64,000 nucleotides of DNA from Chitinophaga ginsengisegetis (GCF_900168065.1 NZ_FUZZ01000001.1:3282623-3346622), one strand, 5' to 3'; positions 1 to 8,835 are shown, counted from the first letter of the stretch. Translations and numbers: made by a program. The notes: generated by a model from the letters alone, not told the origin.

Positions 1-494
1 GCCGGCACAGGTACGTCTGCATTGACACCGGAAACAAAACCCCAGATCGGGTCTGATTCCCTGTAAATGCCTGCTTTCCTGGCTATGCGGTATTGTGCGT
101 CGTGCACTACATCAAAGGGCAGCGCCTCCGGATATACTGAGGTGAACTGCTTCTTATCTTCACTGGATAATACCAGCAAACGGGCTCCGGCCGCAGTAAT
201 AGCCGCATGGCTTTCCTTCAGCCGCTCTATCAGCTGATCCGCGTAATTGTTCCAATGCCAGGAATAAAAAACCACTACCAGCGGCTGCAAAGTAAGACTG
301 TGCAATGACGCGCCGGAATGAGCATTATTCAGCAACGGACCCGCGTTGATCACACGCGCTTCTTCAATAAAAAATTCGGGGAAAAAGCTACCTGCTTTTA
401 ATGGGTTAATCTTTTCCCTGTTCCTCACAGGGCTGGGGAAGTTTTCCGGTGTAGGCTGCGGTAAGTAATCGGCGTATCTGTATAATGATGACAT
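1..494 (-). CDS. Redoxin/AhpC-TSA-like protein without peroxidatic cysteine (3' end outside window)
   Basis: The reading frame runs from an ATG at 494 off the left edge, giving 164 N-terminal residues. The segment VVVFYSWHWNNYADQLIERL aligns by eye with the peroxiredoxin-like motif [VF]FYRGGWCPYC, followed by an AGARLLVLSS strand and a VHDAQYRIARKAGIY helix, as in AhpC/TSA thioredoxin-fold proteins. Both cysteines of that motif are replaced (SWHWNNY), and there is no Cys in the visible part, so a peroxidase role is doubtful. It might be a binding protein of redoxin fold. A minus-strand -7 box lies at 569-576. Fold is inferred; function unknown. Confidence 0.6.
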   Translation of the reverse strand, partial: MSSLYRYADYLPQPTPENFPSPVRNREKINPLKAGSFFPEFFIEEARVINAGPLLNNAHSGASLHSLTLQPLVVVFYSWHWNNYADQLIERLKESHAAITAAGARLLVLSSEDKKQFTSVYPEALPFDVVHDAQYRIARKAGIYRESDPIWGFVSGVNADVPVP

Positions 495-857
495 ATTAAA
501 GGCTTTTATAATGGCTGATAAAATGGCCGCTGTTATAGGTTTGGTGAATATCTTTTGCTTTCGTAGAACAAATATAGGGAGAATATTTTAATTACCCTAC
601 TATTCCTATAGACTATTAGGGATATAAAATCTAAATAATTGGTTCCTAATAACTTTGATTGAAAAATATTTTTCCGGGGAGATGAAAATAAGGGGATATT
701 TAGACCAGTGCTAAACATTCAAAGCGTGTACCCGTTATTGTTATAAAGTCATGGAAAACCGTGGCAACCTGTCTTTAAAAAAATGAATAAAAATTTGCCA
801 GGATAAACCCGGATGACATAATTTACAGGGAAGCCATAAAAGAATAAATAACGACAT
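495..857. other. Divergent intergenic region, AT-rich, no gene
   Basis: This 363-nt stretch separates the leftward redoxin-like gene from the rightward bestrophin gene. It holds a minus-strand -7 box (TATATTTG on the minus strand, 569-576) suited to the redoxin-like gene. An imperfect CCCTA/TAGGG inverted pair sits at about 594-620. The short open frames here have no recognisable protein features. Confidence 0.5.
569..576 (-). promoter_or_regulatory. Bacteroidota-type -7 box for the redoxin-like gene
   Basis: On the minus strand the sequence reads TATATTTG, matching TAnnTTTG exactly. It would start a transcript about 65-70 nt upstream of the ATG at 494. No convincing -33 TTTG is seen. Confidence 0.4.
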
Positions 858-1766
858 ATGCTGCTGAAACACAGACTATCACTCGGCCAGATCTTCTCCT
901 TTACCTGGAAGGTAGACCTCATGCTGCTGGGATGTTGTACCCTGGTATATTTCCTCGACTCACGCTGGCTGGCAGCACATATCAACATCCCCATAGCCGT
1001 ATCTACCGTACTGGGTACCGCGATTGCCTTCTTTATCGGCTTCAATAACAACCAGGCATACGACCGCTGGTGGGAAGCCCGCAAAATATGGGGCGCACTG
1101 GTAAACGACTCCCGCACCTGGAGCCGGTCGATGCTCAATTATCCCTCCCCGGATGCTACCCCCGAAACCAAAGCCCTCGTCCGCCACATGATTTACCGGC
1201 ACCTCGCCTTTATCTATGCACTCAAAACCGTGCTTCGCAAACGGCCCGACGACTACTACACCCGCTACCTCACTACCGAAGAAATTGAAGAAGTACAAAA
1301 ACAAAGCAATATCCCCAATGCCATCCTGAACCTCCAGACCCGCGACCTCCAGCAGCTCCGGAACTCGGGCAGTATCGATGGCTTCACTTTTATAGAGCTG
1401 AACCAGATCCTGGTAAAACACTGCGATTCCATGGGCCAGTCTGAACGGATCAGGAATACCGTATTCCCTCCCAGCTATGTGTATTTTACGCAGATGTTTA
1501 TCTGGTTTTATGTAATCATGAATACATTGATGATGACGGAATCCATTGGCGCATGGGCCATTCCCTTCGGATGGATGTTCGGCTTCGTATTCCATGTAAC
1601 CCACCTGAACGGCATCACCCTCATGGATCCTTTTGATTTCCAGCCCCTCGCCATTCCGCTCGACAGCATCGCGCGGACCATCGAAATCAACGTGATCCAG
1701 CTGCTGGGAGACGAACCGGTACCCGCACCGGTACTGCCGCGGCAGGAAGGTCTTTACGTAATGTAA
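858..1766 (+). CDS. Bestrophin-family anion channel (UPF0187)
   Basis: A 302-aa membrane protein of the bestrophin family, predicted pentameric chloride/anion channel of the inner membrane. The family signature is clear at residues 61-79 (GFNNNQAYDRWWEARKIWG), preceded by a hydrophobic segment (about 24-60). A second hydrophobic pair lies at about 212-250 (YFTQMFIWFYVIMNTLMMTESIGAWAIPFGWMFGFVF), and the LMDPFDFQPLAIPLDSI region also fits the family. Length is normal for bacterial homologues. The stop lies 54 nt before the jetA start on the same strand, so co-transcription is possible, although a weak promoter and an inverted repeat lie in that gap. Confidence 0.9.
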   Translation: MLLKHRLSLGQIFSFTWKVDLMLLGCCTLVYFLDSRWLAAHINIPIAVSTVLGTAIAFFIGFNNNQAYDRWWEARKIWGALVNDSRTWSRSMLNYPSPDATPETKALVRHMIYRHLAFIYALKTVLRKRPDDYYTRYLTTEEIEEVQKQSNIPNAILNLQTRDLQQLRNSGSIDGFTFIELNQILVKHCDSMGQSERIRNTVFPPSYVYFTQMFIWFYVIMNTLMMTESIGAWAIPFGWMFGFVFHVTHLNGITLMDPFDFQPLAIPLDSIARTIEINVIQLLGDEPVPAPVLPRQEGLYVM

Positions 1767-1778
1767 GCCCACAGGGAA

Positions 1779-1800
1779 ACGTATTTACTTTGTAATACGT
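1779..1800 (+). promoter_or_regulatory. Inverted repeat ahead of the JetABC operon
   Basis: ACGTATT (1779-1785) and AATACGT (1794-1800) form a perfect 7-bp inverted repeat with an 8-nt spacer, 20 nt upstream of the jetA start. TTACTTTG inside it is one base off the TAnnTTTG -7 consensus, so the repeat could be an operator covering the jetA promoter. Inference only. Confidence 0.4.
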
Positions 1801-1820
1801 AATTCCTTATTTTTACACCT

Positions 1821-3284
1821 ATGACGTATGACCAATTATGTAATCTATATGCCCAGTCAGTTACCCTCAAGATACTACGGGCACGTAGCGCGCCAATGAT
1901 GCTGTCATTTTTTCATTACACATTCAAGGAAAAGAACCATACTACCATTTCCAATGTGGAACTGGTAACCCGTTTGTCCGATTACCTCGGCGTAACCGGC
2001 TACCAGGCCACAGATGATGAAATAGACGCTACCAGCCTGCTGGAACATGATGATGTGAAAGCCAGGAAATATATCGATCAATGGAGTAATAAAGGCTTCC
2101 TCCGCAAATATCCCGACGACGACGGACTGGATATCCATGAGCTGAGCAGCGACATGGAAAAAGTAATGCACTGGGTATCCACCCTCCAGAAAAGAGAATT
2201 TGTGGGCACAGAAAGCCGCTTCAAAGACATCTTCTCCAAACTAAAAGAACTGATTGACCAGAGCAATAAAGACCCGGAACAAAGGATCCAGGAACTGGAG
2301 AAAAAGAAATATGAAATAGAACAGGAAATAAAAGCCATCACCATCACCGGTAAAGTACAGGTGTTTGATGATACCCAGATAAAGGAAAGATTTTACGACG
2401 TCAACCGCATGTCGCGCGAACTCCTGAGCGATTTTAAAGAAGTGGAACAAAACTTTGAACAAATCACACAGGAAATTTACCGCAAACAAAGCGAAAAAAA
2501 TATCGCCAAAGGCGCCCTGCTGGCTTATACCCTCGATTCCTTCGAGGCACTCCGCCAGAAAGACCAGGGAAAAAGCTTCTACTCCTTCTGGCAGTTCCTC
2601 ATGGATGAAAACAAACAGGAGGAGATGCGGGAGCTGATCGAAAAATTGTACCTCCTGCTGGAAGACCGGAACATCGAATACAAAAATGACCGCTTCTTAA
2701 AAAAACTCAAACAATTCCTTCATGCCTCCGGTAAAAAAGTAATTGATGCCAATAAAAAACTGAGCGATAAACTCAGTCGCGTACTCAGTGAAAATAATCT
2801 CACCGATCGCAGGAAAGCCGTGGAACTCATCAATGATATCCGGCAACTGGCCTTTCAATCGCTGGAGCAGCCACCCGGTGAGGAATTTTTTATAGAGATA
2901 GAAGGCGATCCTGAATTAGACCTCCTCGACCGCTGGGATATGGCAGACGAGAAAAAACCCAACGTAGAGGTGGAATTCCCCGAAGGGATGGGTGGCACTG
3001 AGTTTGACGACAATGACCTTAACGCATTATTTAACCATTTTAATATAGACCGCGCCCTGCTGGAAGACCGCATTTCCACACAACTGCAAAATAAAAAGCA
3101 GGTAAGCCTGAAAGAAATGGTAGAAATTTACGGCGCCGAAAAAGGGCTCACGGAACTCATTACCTATTTCTCTATCGCCAGCCAATCGGCACACCATATC
3201 ATCCTGGAAACCCCGGACCCGGTGATGCTGGGCAGCCGCACCATCAATATGCCGATGGTGCTGTTCACAAATTCACAAAACTAA
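1821..3284 (+). CDS. jetA: JetA-like DUF3375 kleisin subunit of an SMC/Wadjet-MksBEF complex
   Basis: This 487-aa protein matches DUF3375, the kleisin-like subunit (JetA/MksF) of Wadjet-type SMC complexes. The N-terminus has the family features (LKILRARSAPMMLSFFHYTFKE; a winged-helix-like region to about residue 110), followed by a long charged coiled coil (about 120-240) and an acidic stretch (EFPEGMGGTEFDDNDLNALF, about 390-410). It would bridge the SMC heads of JetC and bind JetB. It is the first gene of a three-gene operon: 4 nt separate its stop from jetB. Known family role: plasmid restriction or chromosome organisation. Which applies here is open because JetD is absent. Confidence 0.85.
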   Translation: MTYDQLCNLYAQSVTLKILRARSAPMMLSFFHYTFKEKNHTTISNVELVTRLSDYLGVTGYQATDDEIDATSLLEHDDVKARKYIDQWSNKGFLRKYPDDDGLDIHELSSDMEKVMHWVSTLQKREFVGTESRFKDIFSKLKELIDQSNKDPEQRIQELEKKKYEIEQEIKAITITGKVQVFDDTQIKERFYDVNRMSRELLSDFKEVEQNFEQITQEIYRKQSEKNIAKGALLAYTLDSFEALRQKDQGKSFYSFWQFLMDENKQEEMRELIEKLYLLLEDRNIEYKNDRFLKKLKQFLHASGKKVIDANKKLSDKLSRVLSENNLTDRRKAVELINDIRQLAFQSLEQPPGEEFFIEIEGDPELDLLDRWDMADEKKPNVEVEFPEGMGGTEFDDNDLNALFNHFNIDRALLEDRISTQLQNKKQVSLKEMVEIYGAEKGLTELITYFSIASQSAHHIILETPDPVMLGSRTINMPMVLFTNSQN

Positions 3285-3288
3285 TATC

Positions 3289-3879
3289 ATGGCCGAGAAA
3301 AATATATCTCCCTTTGCACACGTGTTTCTAAAACTCATGCAGGGACCTGTATACGAAGAAGATAAATCTTACTGGAAAGACCTGCTGGGATGGCAAACAG
3401 AACTCAGCAAATACCTGCAGCAAACAGGTCTGCAACTGGTGGTAAATGAAGCCGACGGATTTGCACGTATCGTACAACCGGAAGCAGATGAAACCAACGA
3501 GAAACCACTGCCACGCCTCATGCGCAAAACGCGGCTTACCTACGAAGCCACGCTGCTGTGCATAGTACTCCGCGAAGCCCTCGATGAATTTGATATCCAG
3601 GGCAATGGCACCCGTCTTTTTATGACACAAAAAGAAATCAAAGAAAGACTCGCGCTCTTCTTCAAAGAACGACACAACAAATCCAAACTACTGAAAGATC
3701 TCAACAAACCCATCAACAGCCTCTTAAATGTAGGCGTGCTGAAAACTACCCGGGAGGACGCTGCCAATAAGGAACTGCATCAATACGAGGTAAAAAGGAT
3801 TATCAAAGCACTGGTGAATAACGAGAAACTGGAAGAAATAAAATCAAAATTAAAACTGCATGTCCACCCTGTTCAATAG
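3289..3879 (+). CDS. jetB: JetB-like DUF4194 subunit (MksE/KITE-type)
   Basis: A 196-aa protein of the DUF4194 type, the small winged-helix (KITE) subunit that binds the kleisin in JetABCD/MksBEF complexes. Visible family features are the LRKTRLTYEATLLCIVLREALDEFD helix and the FMTQKEIKERLALFFKERHNKSKLLKDLNKPINSLLNVGVLK winged-helix region. Length is typical. It sits 4 nt after jetA, and its last 20 nt overlap the start of jetC, which implies translational coupling and fixed stoichiometry. Confidence 0.85.
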   Translation: MAEKNISPFAHVFLKLMQGPVYEEDKSYWKDLLGWQTELSKYLQQTGLQLVVNEADGFARIVQPEADETNEKPLPRLMRKTRLTYEATLLCIVLREALDEFDIQGNGTRLFMTQKEIKERLALFFKERHNKSKLLKDLNKPINSLLNVGVLKTTREDAANKELHQYEVKRIIKALVNNEKLEEIKSKLKLHVHPVQ

Positions 3880-6800
3880 TGATTCAAAAGAAAGTGGATT
3901 CCGGTTGCAATATTTTGAAATATACAACTGGGGAACCTTTCACAATAAAATATATCGCGTCAATACCAACGGTAATACTTCCCTGCTCACCGGCGCAAAC
4001 GGTAGCGGTAAAACCACCCTGATCGATGCACTCTTAACACTGCTGGTACCCGCCGGTAAAAGATTCTATAACCAGTCGTCCGGTACAGAACAACGCCGCG
4101 ACAGAGGAGAAGAATCCTATTTCTGGGGCTACTACGGTAAAACTTTCTCCGAAGAATCCCAGCAGTCAAAAACAGACCAGCTGCGTCATAAGGAAAACAA
4201 CCCTTACTCCGTACTGCTGGCCTATTTCTACAATGCCGCTACCATGCACCAGATCACGCTGGCACAGGTAAGATGGTACTCCGGGGAAATGAAACGGCAA
4301 TACATCGTTTCTCCACATAAACTTAATATCAACGACCATTTCGGTAACGGAAAATTTGATGTGAAAGGCGACTGGAAAAAAAGACTGCGCCTCGAATTTC
4401 CGAAAACAGAAATCACTGATAGCTTTAAAGAATACGCAGCCCTGTTCAGCAACATCTTCGGACTGCGAAGCGAAAAAGCCCTGTCTCTCTTTAACCAAAC
4501 CGTTGGTATCAAAGTACTCGGCGATCTGAACACGTTTATCCGCGGACAGATGCTGGAAGAAACAGACAGCGAAAATGAATTCCTGAAACTGCGCGAAAAC
4601 TATGATAGTTTGCTCACCAGTCACCGCGCTATTCAGAAAGATGAAACCCAGCTGAAACTGCTGGAACCCATCATCGAAAACCGCGCTTCCTGGCAACAAC
4701 TACAGGACAGGAACCGGGAATTGCAAATGCTCCAGGACATCCTGCCCTCGTGGTTTAATAAACAGGAAAAAGATATCCTGGAAAGAGAACTGGAATCTTT
4801 ACAGAAAGAACAACAAACAACTACCCGCAGTCTCACCGCTATCAATGAACAACTTCAGTCGCTTCACCTGCGTAAAGACGAACTGATAGCCCAGAAAGCC
4901 AATAACAGCGTGGATGAACAACTGCGCTCTATTGAAAAATCCATCCATTACGAACAAAAAGCCTTAGAGGCCAAGCGTAATAAGATGGAAGAATACAACA
5001 TGCTCACAGACCGGCTGGAACTCGCTCCCAATCCGGATGAGCAACAGTTCCACGAAAATATTACCGGCGCTGAACAGATGAAAACAGCGCACGATAAACA
5101 GCTGGAAACATTACAGGAAGAAATTTTTCATCACAAAAGCAGCCTCGCTGCCGAAAGATCACAGGTATCAAAACTGGAAGAAGAAATAGACTCCTTCCTC
5201 CACCGGAAAAATAATATTCCCTATGAGCTGATCCGTATCCGTCAACAGCTGGCAAATATGCTGGATATCCAGGAAGATGACCTGCCGTTTGCCGGTGAAT
5301 TGATCAAAGTAAAAGACGCAGAAATCCATTGGGAAAGTGCTATTGAAAAAGTATTGCACAACTTTGGTCTGCGCCTCCTCGTGCCGGAAGAATATATCCT
5401 GGACATCAACCGGTACATCAATTCCAACAACCTGCAAACCCGCCTCGTATACCACAAAGTAGAAGAGGAGAGTTATACCATGTTGCGGATGCCTTCTGAA
5501 AAAGAAAGCCTGTTACAAAAGATAGATATCAAACCCGGCACCATCTTCAAAGAATGGCTGCAAAACCAGCTGCTTGATCAGTTTGATTATACCTGTACCG
5601 ACGACATGACCGTGTTTAACCGTTGCCGGAAAGCAGTTACTTCCAACGGACTAACGCGGCAGGCTACACGCCATGAAAAAGATGACCGCCCTAACCGCTC
5701 CCAGAAAAACAATTATGTACTGGGATGGAACAATAAAAACAAATTACGCCTGTTAAAAGAAGAACAGGATGAATGCAATAACAACATCGAAACGCTGCAA
5801 CATAGCATTTCCCAGCTGGAAGACAGCAGGAAAGCCATCGCCAATATCAATGCGCTGCTGAACGCATTGCTGTCGCTGCGCAACTACAGTGAAATCAACT
5901 GGCAAACTCATGCCGGCGTCATTGAATCGTTCGCGCGTGAAAAAGCAACGCTGCTAAAAACCAGCGACAAATACCAGGCGATCTGTGATCAGCTGGACGA
6001 AATTACCTTGCAAATACAAAGCAAGGAAAAAGAGAAAGAAGGAACGCTTCAGGAAAAAGGCCGGCTGGATGATAAAGCCGCAGAGAAACTACGCCACTTC
6101 AATCAACTGAAGGTTAATAAACTGGACGATGTTTCTCTCCAATACATACTGGAATATCTTACTGACCTGTCGCTGACCGAACCGGCGGAAACAACCCTTG
6201 AGCTGGCATCCTACCGCAAACGGGCAGATGATAACATGAAGGCAACCCTGCACGATGCCATGCGCCTCACCGCGGAAAAAGAAGCAGAAATCACCCGGCA
6301 GCTGGCAGCATTTGTAATGCCGCCAAAATCTATCCACGATACTTTCCCGGACTGGCTCGGTGATGTAACGGATCTGCAGCCGCATGTGAAATACCTCGAC
6401 GAATTTACTTCCCTCTATGAGCGGATTAAATTCCAGCGGCTCATTGAGCATAAAGAACGCTTCCGCAAATACATGGACACCAGCATGCTCAATGCCATCA
6501 CCAACTACCGGGCATGGATATACGGACAGGAAGACGTGATCCGCGAAGTAATGGAAGATCTCAACGAACCATTACGCAACATCACCTTCAATAAAAACCC
6601 GGATACCTACCTCCAGCTGGAATGCCGCCATGTACGCGATGTGGAGATCCGTAACTTCAAAGAGAAACTCAGTAACGCAGTACCGGACTCTTATAAATAC
6701 CAGCTCGAAAAAGATGAAGCCTACGGCGACCAGCTGTTTGAAAATATCAAACTGCTCATCACCGAGTTGCAGCAAAACGAAGCATGGCGCCGTAAAGTAA

Positions 6801-7249
6801 CGGATGTACGCAACTGGCTCGACTTCGGTGCAAAAGAATTTTATGTGGCCGATAATAAGGCGTTCAAATATTATGAGGATACGGCCAGTCTTTCCGGTGG
6901 TGAAAAAGCACAGTTCACTTACACCATCCTGGGAGCAGCCATTGCTTACCAGTTTGGTATCAATGAAGCTAACCGCCAGCACCGCAGCTTACGCTTCATC
7001 ACAGTGGATGAAGCCTTCAGCAAACTGGATCCTGAAAAGAGTCACTACCTCATGGAATACTGCGGACAGCTGAACCTGCAGTTACTGGTAGTAACGCCGC
7101 TGGATAAACTGAATATCGCAGAACCTTATATACATGCCTGTCACTTTGTAGCGAATAAAAACAAACGTGATTCGGTGGTGTATAACTTTACGATGGAAGA
7201 GTACCGCGACAGGAAGAAGGAGTTTGAATCAATGGCTGTGATGTCGTAA
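3860..7249 (+). CDS. jetC: JetC-like SMC ATPase (MksB/MukB-type)
   Basis: This 1129-aa protein is the SMC motor of the operon. It has an N-terminal Walker A (GANGSGKTT, residues 45-53), two long coiled-coil arms (about 270-470 and 610-800) around a hinge-like globular region (about 480-590), the ABC signature SLSGGEKAQ (about 1010-1018), and the Walker B FITVDEAFSKLD (Asp-Glu at about 1050-1051). All ATPase motifs are intact. The start overlaps jetB by 20 nt. It is followed by a strong terminator at 7268-7309, so the operon ends here and no nuclease subunit (JetD, DUF3322/DUF2220) follows. Confidence 0.9.
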   Translation: MSTLFNSDSKESGFRLQYFEIYNWGTFHNKIYRVNTNGNTSLLTGANGSGKTTLIDALLTLLVPAGKRFYNQSSGTEQRRDRGEESYFWGYYGKTFSEESQQSKTDQLRHKENNPYSVLLAYFYNAATMHQITLAQVRWYSGEMKRQYIVSPHKLNINDHFGNGKFDVKGDWKKRLRLEFPKTEITDSFKEYAALFSNIFGLRSEKALSLFNQTVGIKVLGDLNTFIRGQMLEETDSENEFLKLRENYDSLLTSHRAIQKDETQLKLLEPIIENRASWQQLQDRNRELQMLQDILPSWFNKQEKDILERELESLQKEQQTTTRSLTAINEQLQSLHLRKDELIAQKANNSVDEQLRSIEKSIHYEQKALEAKRNKMEEYNMLTDRLELAPNPDEQQFHENITGAEQMKTAHDKQLETLQEEIFHHKSSLAAERSQVSKLEEEIDSFLHRKNNIPYELIRIRQQLANMLDIQEDDLPFAGELIKVKDAEIHWESAIEKVLHNFGLRLLVPEEYILDINRYINSNNLQTRLVYHKVEEESYTMLRMPSEKESLLQKIDIKPGTIFKEWLQNQLLDQFDYTCTDDMTVFNRCRKAVTSNGLTRQATRHEKDDRPNRSQKNNYVLGWNNKNKLRLLKEEQDECNNNIETLQHSISQLEDSRKAIANINALLNALLSLRNYSEINWQTHAGVIESFAREKATLLKTSDKYQAICDQLDEITLQIQSKEKEKEGTLQEKGRLDDKAAEKLRHFNQLKVNKLDDVSLQYILEYLTDLSLTEPAETTLELASYRKRADDNMKATLHDAMRLTAEKEAEITRQLAAFVMPPKSIHDTFPDWLGDVTDLQPHVKYLDEFTSLYERIKFQRLIEHKERFRKYMDTSMLNAITNYRAWIYGQEDVIREVMEDLNEPLRNITFNKNPDTYLQLECRHVRDVEIRNFKEKLSNAVPDSYKYQLEKDEAYGDQLFENIKLLITELQQNEAWRRKVTDVRNWLDFGAKEFYVADNKAFKYYEDTASLSGGEKAQFTYTILGAAIAYQFGINEANRQHRSLRFITVDEAFSKLDPEKSHYLMEYCGQLNLQLLVVTPLDKLNIAEPYIHACHFVANKNKRDSVVYNFTMEEYRDRKKEFESMAVMS

Positions 7250-7267
7250 GCGGCAACACCGCGCAAT

Positions 7268-7309
7268 AAAAAGGCTGATACATCATCAACAGGTGTATCA
7301 GCCTTTTTT
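7268..7309 (+). terminator. Rho-independent terminator of jetABC, probably bidirectional
   Basis: GGCTGATACA (7273-7282) pairs with TGTATCAGCC (7294-7303), flanked by an A run before and a T run after, around an 11-nt loop. The flanks allow use by the convergent hxlR-type gene ending at 7328. Confidence 0.9.
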
Positions 7310-7327
7310 ATGTATTTTAAATTGGCG

Positions 7328-7708
7328 TTACGCCGGCATGCCTGATTGTCCTGCCAACACCGGCTGGCATTGCGGCTCCCGTCCCATTTGCCTGGCGCCC
7401 CATTCACTCAGCAATGTAATAAACGGCAGCAGTTCCCGGCCCGTATCTGTTAGCTGGTATTCCACGCGTGGCGGCACTTCCAGGTACACATGCCGGGTTA
7501 TCAGCTCATCGTCTTCCAGTTCACGCAATACCTGTGTGAGCATTTTAGGGGTTATACCGGTCATGATTTTACGTAGTTCTCCATATCTCCTTACCCCATT
7601 TCTCAGGTGATAAATAACACGTCCTTTATGCTTTCCGCCAATCCGTTGAAAAGCGTAATCAACCGCACAAATCGTATCAGTATGAATATTTTTTCCGGAT
7701 TTCTTCAT
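7328..7708 (-). CDS. HxlR-family winged-helix regulator
   Basis: A 126-aa DNA-binding protein of the HxlR family. It has the conserved N-terminal Cys (TICAVDYAFQRIGGKHKGRVIYHLRNG), the helix-turn-helix with LRKIMTGITPKMLTQVLRELEDDELI, and the wing VPPRVEYQLTDTGRELLPFI. I chose the ATG at 7708; an upstream TTG at 7732 would add eight non-conserved residues. In this family the Cys can sense quinones, diamide or electrophiles. It is divergent from a quinone-oxidoreductase-type gene starting 117 nt away, which fits the usual pairing of regulator and target. Confidence 0.9.
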   Translation of the reverse strand: MKKSGKNIHTDTICAVDYAFQRIGGKHKGRVIYHLRNGVRRYGELRKIMTGITPKMLTQVLRELEDDELITRHVYLEVPPRVEYQLTDTGRELLPFITLLSEWGARQMGREPQCQPVLAGQSGMPA

Positions 7709-7770
7709 TTTTCTGGTATTGATTATCAGCAATAGTATCCATCTGGTACCTACATTCCCAAATGGTGCAT

Positions 7771-7803
7771 ACTTGTCTTATATGAAGTTAGGGGGCAATT
7801 TTG
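7771..7803 (+). promoter_or_regulatory. Putative promoter and operator of the quinone oxidoreductase gene
   Basis: CTTG (7772-7775) and CAATTTTG (7796-7803) resemble the -33 and -7 elements with a 20-nt spacer. ACTT (7771-7774) and AAGT (7785-7788) form a short inverted repeat between them, a possible HxlR site. Both are weak matches. Confidence 0.3.
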
Positions 7804-7824
7804 TGAAAGAAAAAAATAGTTCTT

Positions 7825-8835
7825 ATGAAAGCAATACAACAAGTGGCATTCGGACTGGAAAGTTTACAGCTCAAAGAAATACCTACACCCACACCCGGCC
7901 CCGGTGAAGTACTGGTAAAAATAGAAGCCGCGGCACTCAATTACCTCGACGTAGCCCTCGCTACCGGCACCTATAGCAAGGAGTTGCCGCTACCCCGCAT
8001 TCCCACTTCTGATGGCGCCGGCGTGGTAGAAGCTATCGGCGATCAGGTAACCAAATGGCAACCGGGCGACCGCGTAGCCATTCATTACAACCAGCTCTGG
8101 CAGCATGGCCATGCCACCGCCGCTACCAATCATATCAGAACAGGCGTAAGCACGCCCGGCCTGCTGGCAGAATATGCCGTGATCCCTGAATATGCACTGG
8201 TGCGCACTCCTGCCAATTTAACCAGCGTGGAAGCCGCTACATTGCCCGTTGCCGGCGTTACCGCGTGGACGGGCCTGATGGGCTACGCCGGCATCAAAGC
8301 AGGACAAACAGTGCTCACACAGGGCACCGGCGGCGTATCTCTTTTTGCCATGCAAATCGCATTGGCAGCAGGTGCGAAGGTAATTGCCACCAGCAGCCAT
8401 CCGGACAAGCTGAAGAAATTACAGGAGCTGGGCGCCCACGAAGTGATCGATTATAAAAAATATCCAAACTGGTACGAAGAAGTAAAACGTATCACTGGTG
8501 GAGAAGGCGTGCATGCCACACTGGATATTGCCGGCGCCGCCACCATTGTTAATTCTGTTAAGTCGGTAGGCTTCAATGGCTTTGTGGGCCTGGTAGGCTT
8601 TATTGAGGGCGCGCAGCTGCCAATAGACTTGTTTACTGTAGTAGGCAGCTATATCAGGTTGCAGGGTTATTCTGTAGGCAGCCTGAAAAGTTTCCAGGAG
8701 CTGGCTGCTGCGGTGGAAGTAAATAATATCCATCCGGTAATAGACAGTATATTCCCTGTAAGCGAAGCGCAGGAGGCATTTAGATATATGGGTAGTGGTA
8801 ATTATTTCGGGAAAGTAGTAATAGAAATGAAGTAA
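7825..8835 (+). CDS. Zinc-free MDR-family NAD(P)H:quinone oxidoreductase / alcohol dehydrogenase
   Basis: A 336-aa medium-chain dehydrogenase/reductase. The N-terminal GroES-like domain has GPGEVLVKIEAAALNYLDV, then a Rossmann domain with LTQGTGGVSLFAMQIALAAGAKVIATSS (about 170-195). The structural zinc cysteines and the catalytic Cys of zinc alcohol dehydrogenases are absent, which fits quinone or enoyl reductases using NADPH. It is divergently paired with the HxlR regulator, suggesting induction by electrophiles or quinones. A perfect hairpin lies 15 nt after the stop. The exact substrate cannot be read from sequence. Confidence 0.88.
   Translation: MKAIQQVAFGLESLQLKEIPTPTPGPGEVLVKIEAAALNYLDVALATGTYSKELPLPRIPTSDGAGVVEAIGDQVTKWQPGDRVAIHYNQLWQHGHATAATNHIRTGVSTPGLLAEYAVIPEYALVRTPANLTSVEAATLPVAGVTAWTGLMGYAGIKAGQTVLTQGTGGVSLFAMQIALAAGAKVIATSSHPDKLKKLQELGAHEVIDYKKYPNWYEEVKRITGGEGVHATLDIAGAATIVNSVKSVGFNGFVGLVGFIEGAQLPIDLFTVVGSYIRLQGYSVGSLKSFQELAAAVEVNNIHPVIDSIFPVSEAQEAFRYMGSGNYFGKVVIEMK

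Noticed and set aside
749..1772. Long minus-strand frames opposite the bestrophin gene
   Set aside because: They are antisense to a clear family member and show no domain features.
1821..7249. Complete four-gene Wadjet plasmid-defence system
   Set aside because: No JetD gene follows; the operon ends at a terminator and the next gene is an inverted HxlR regulator.
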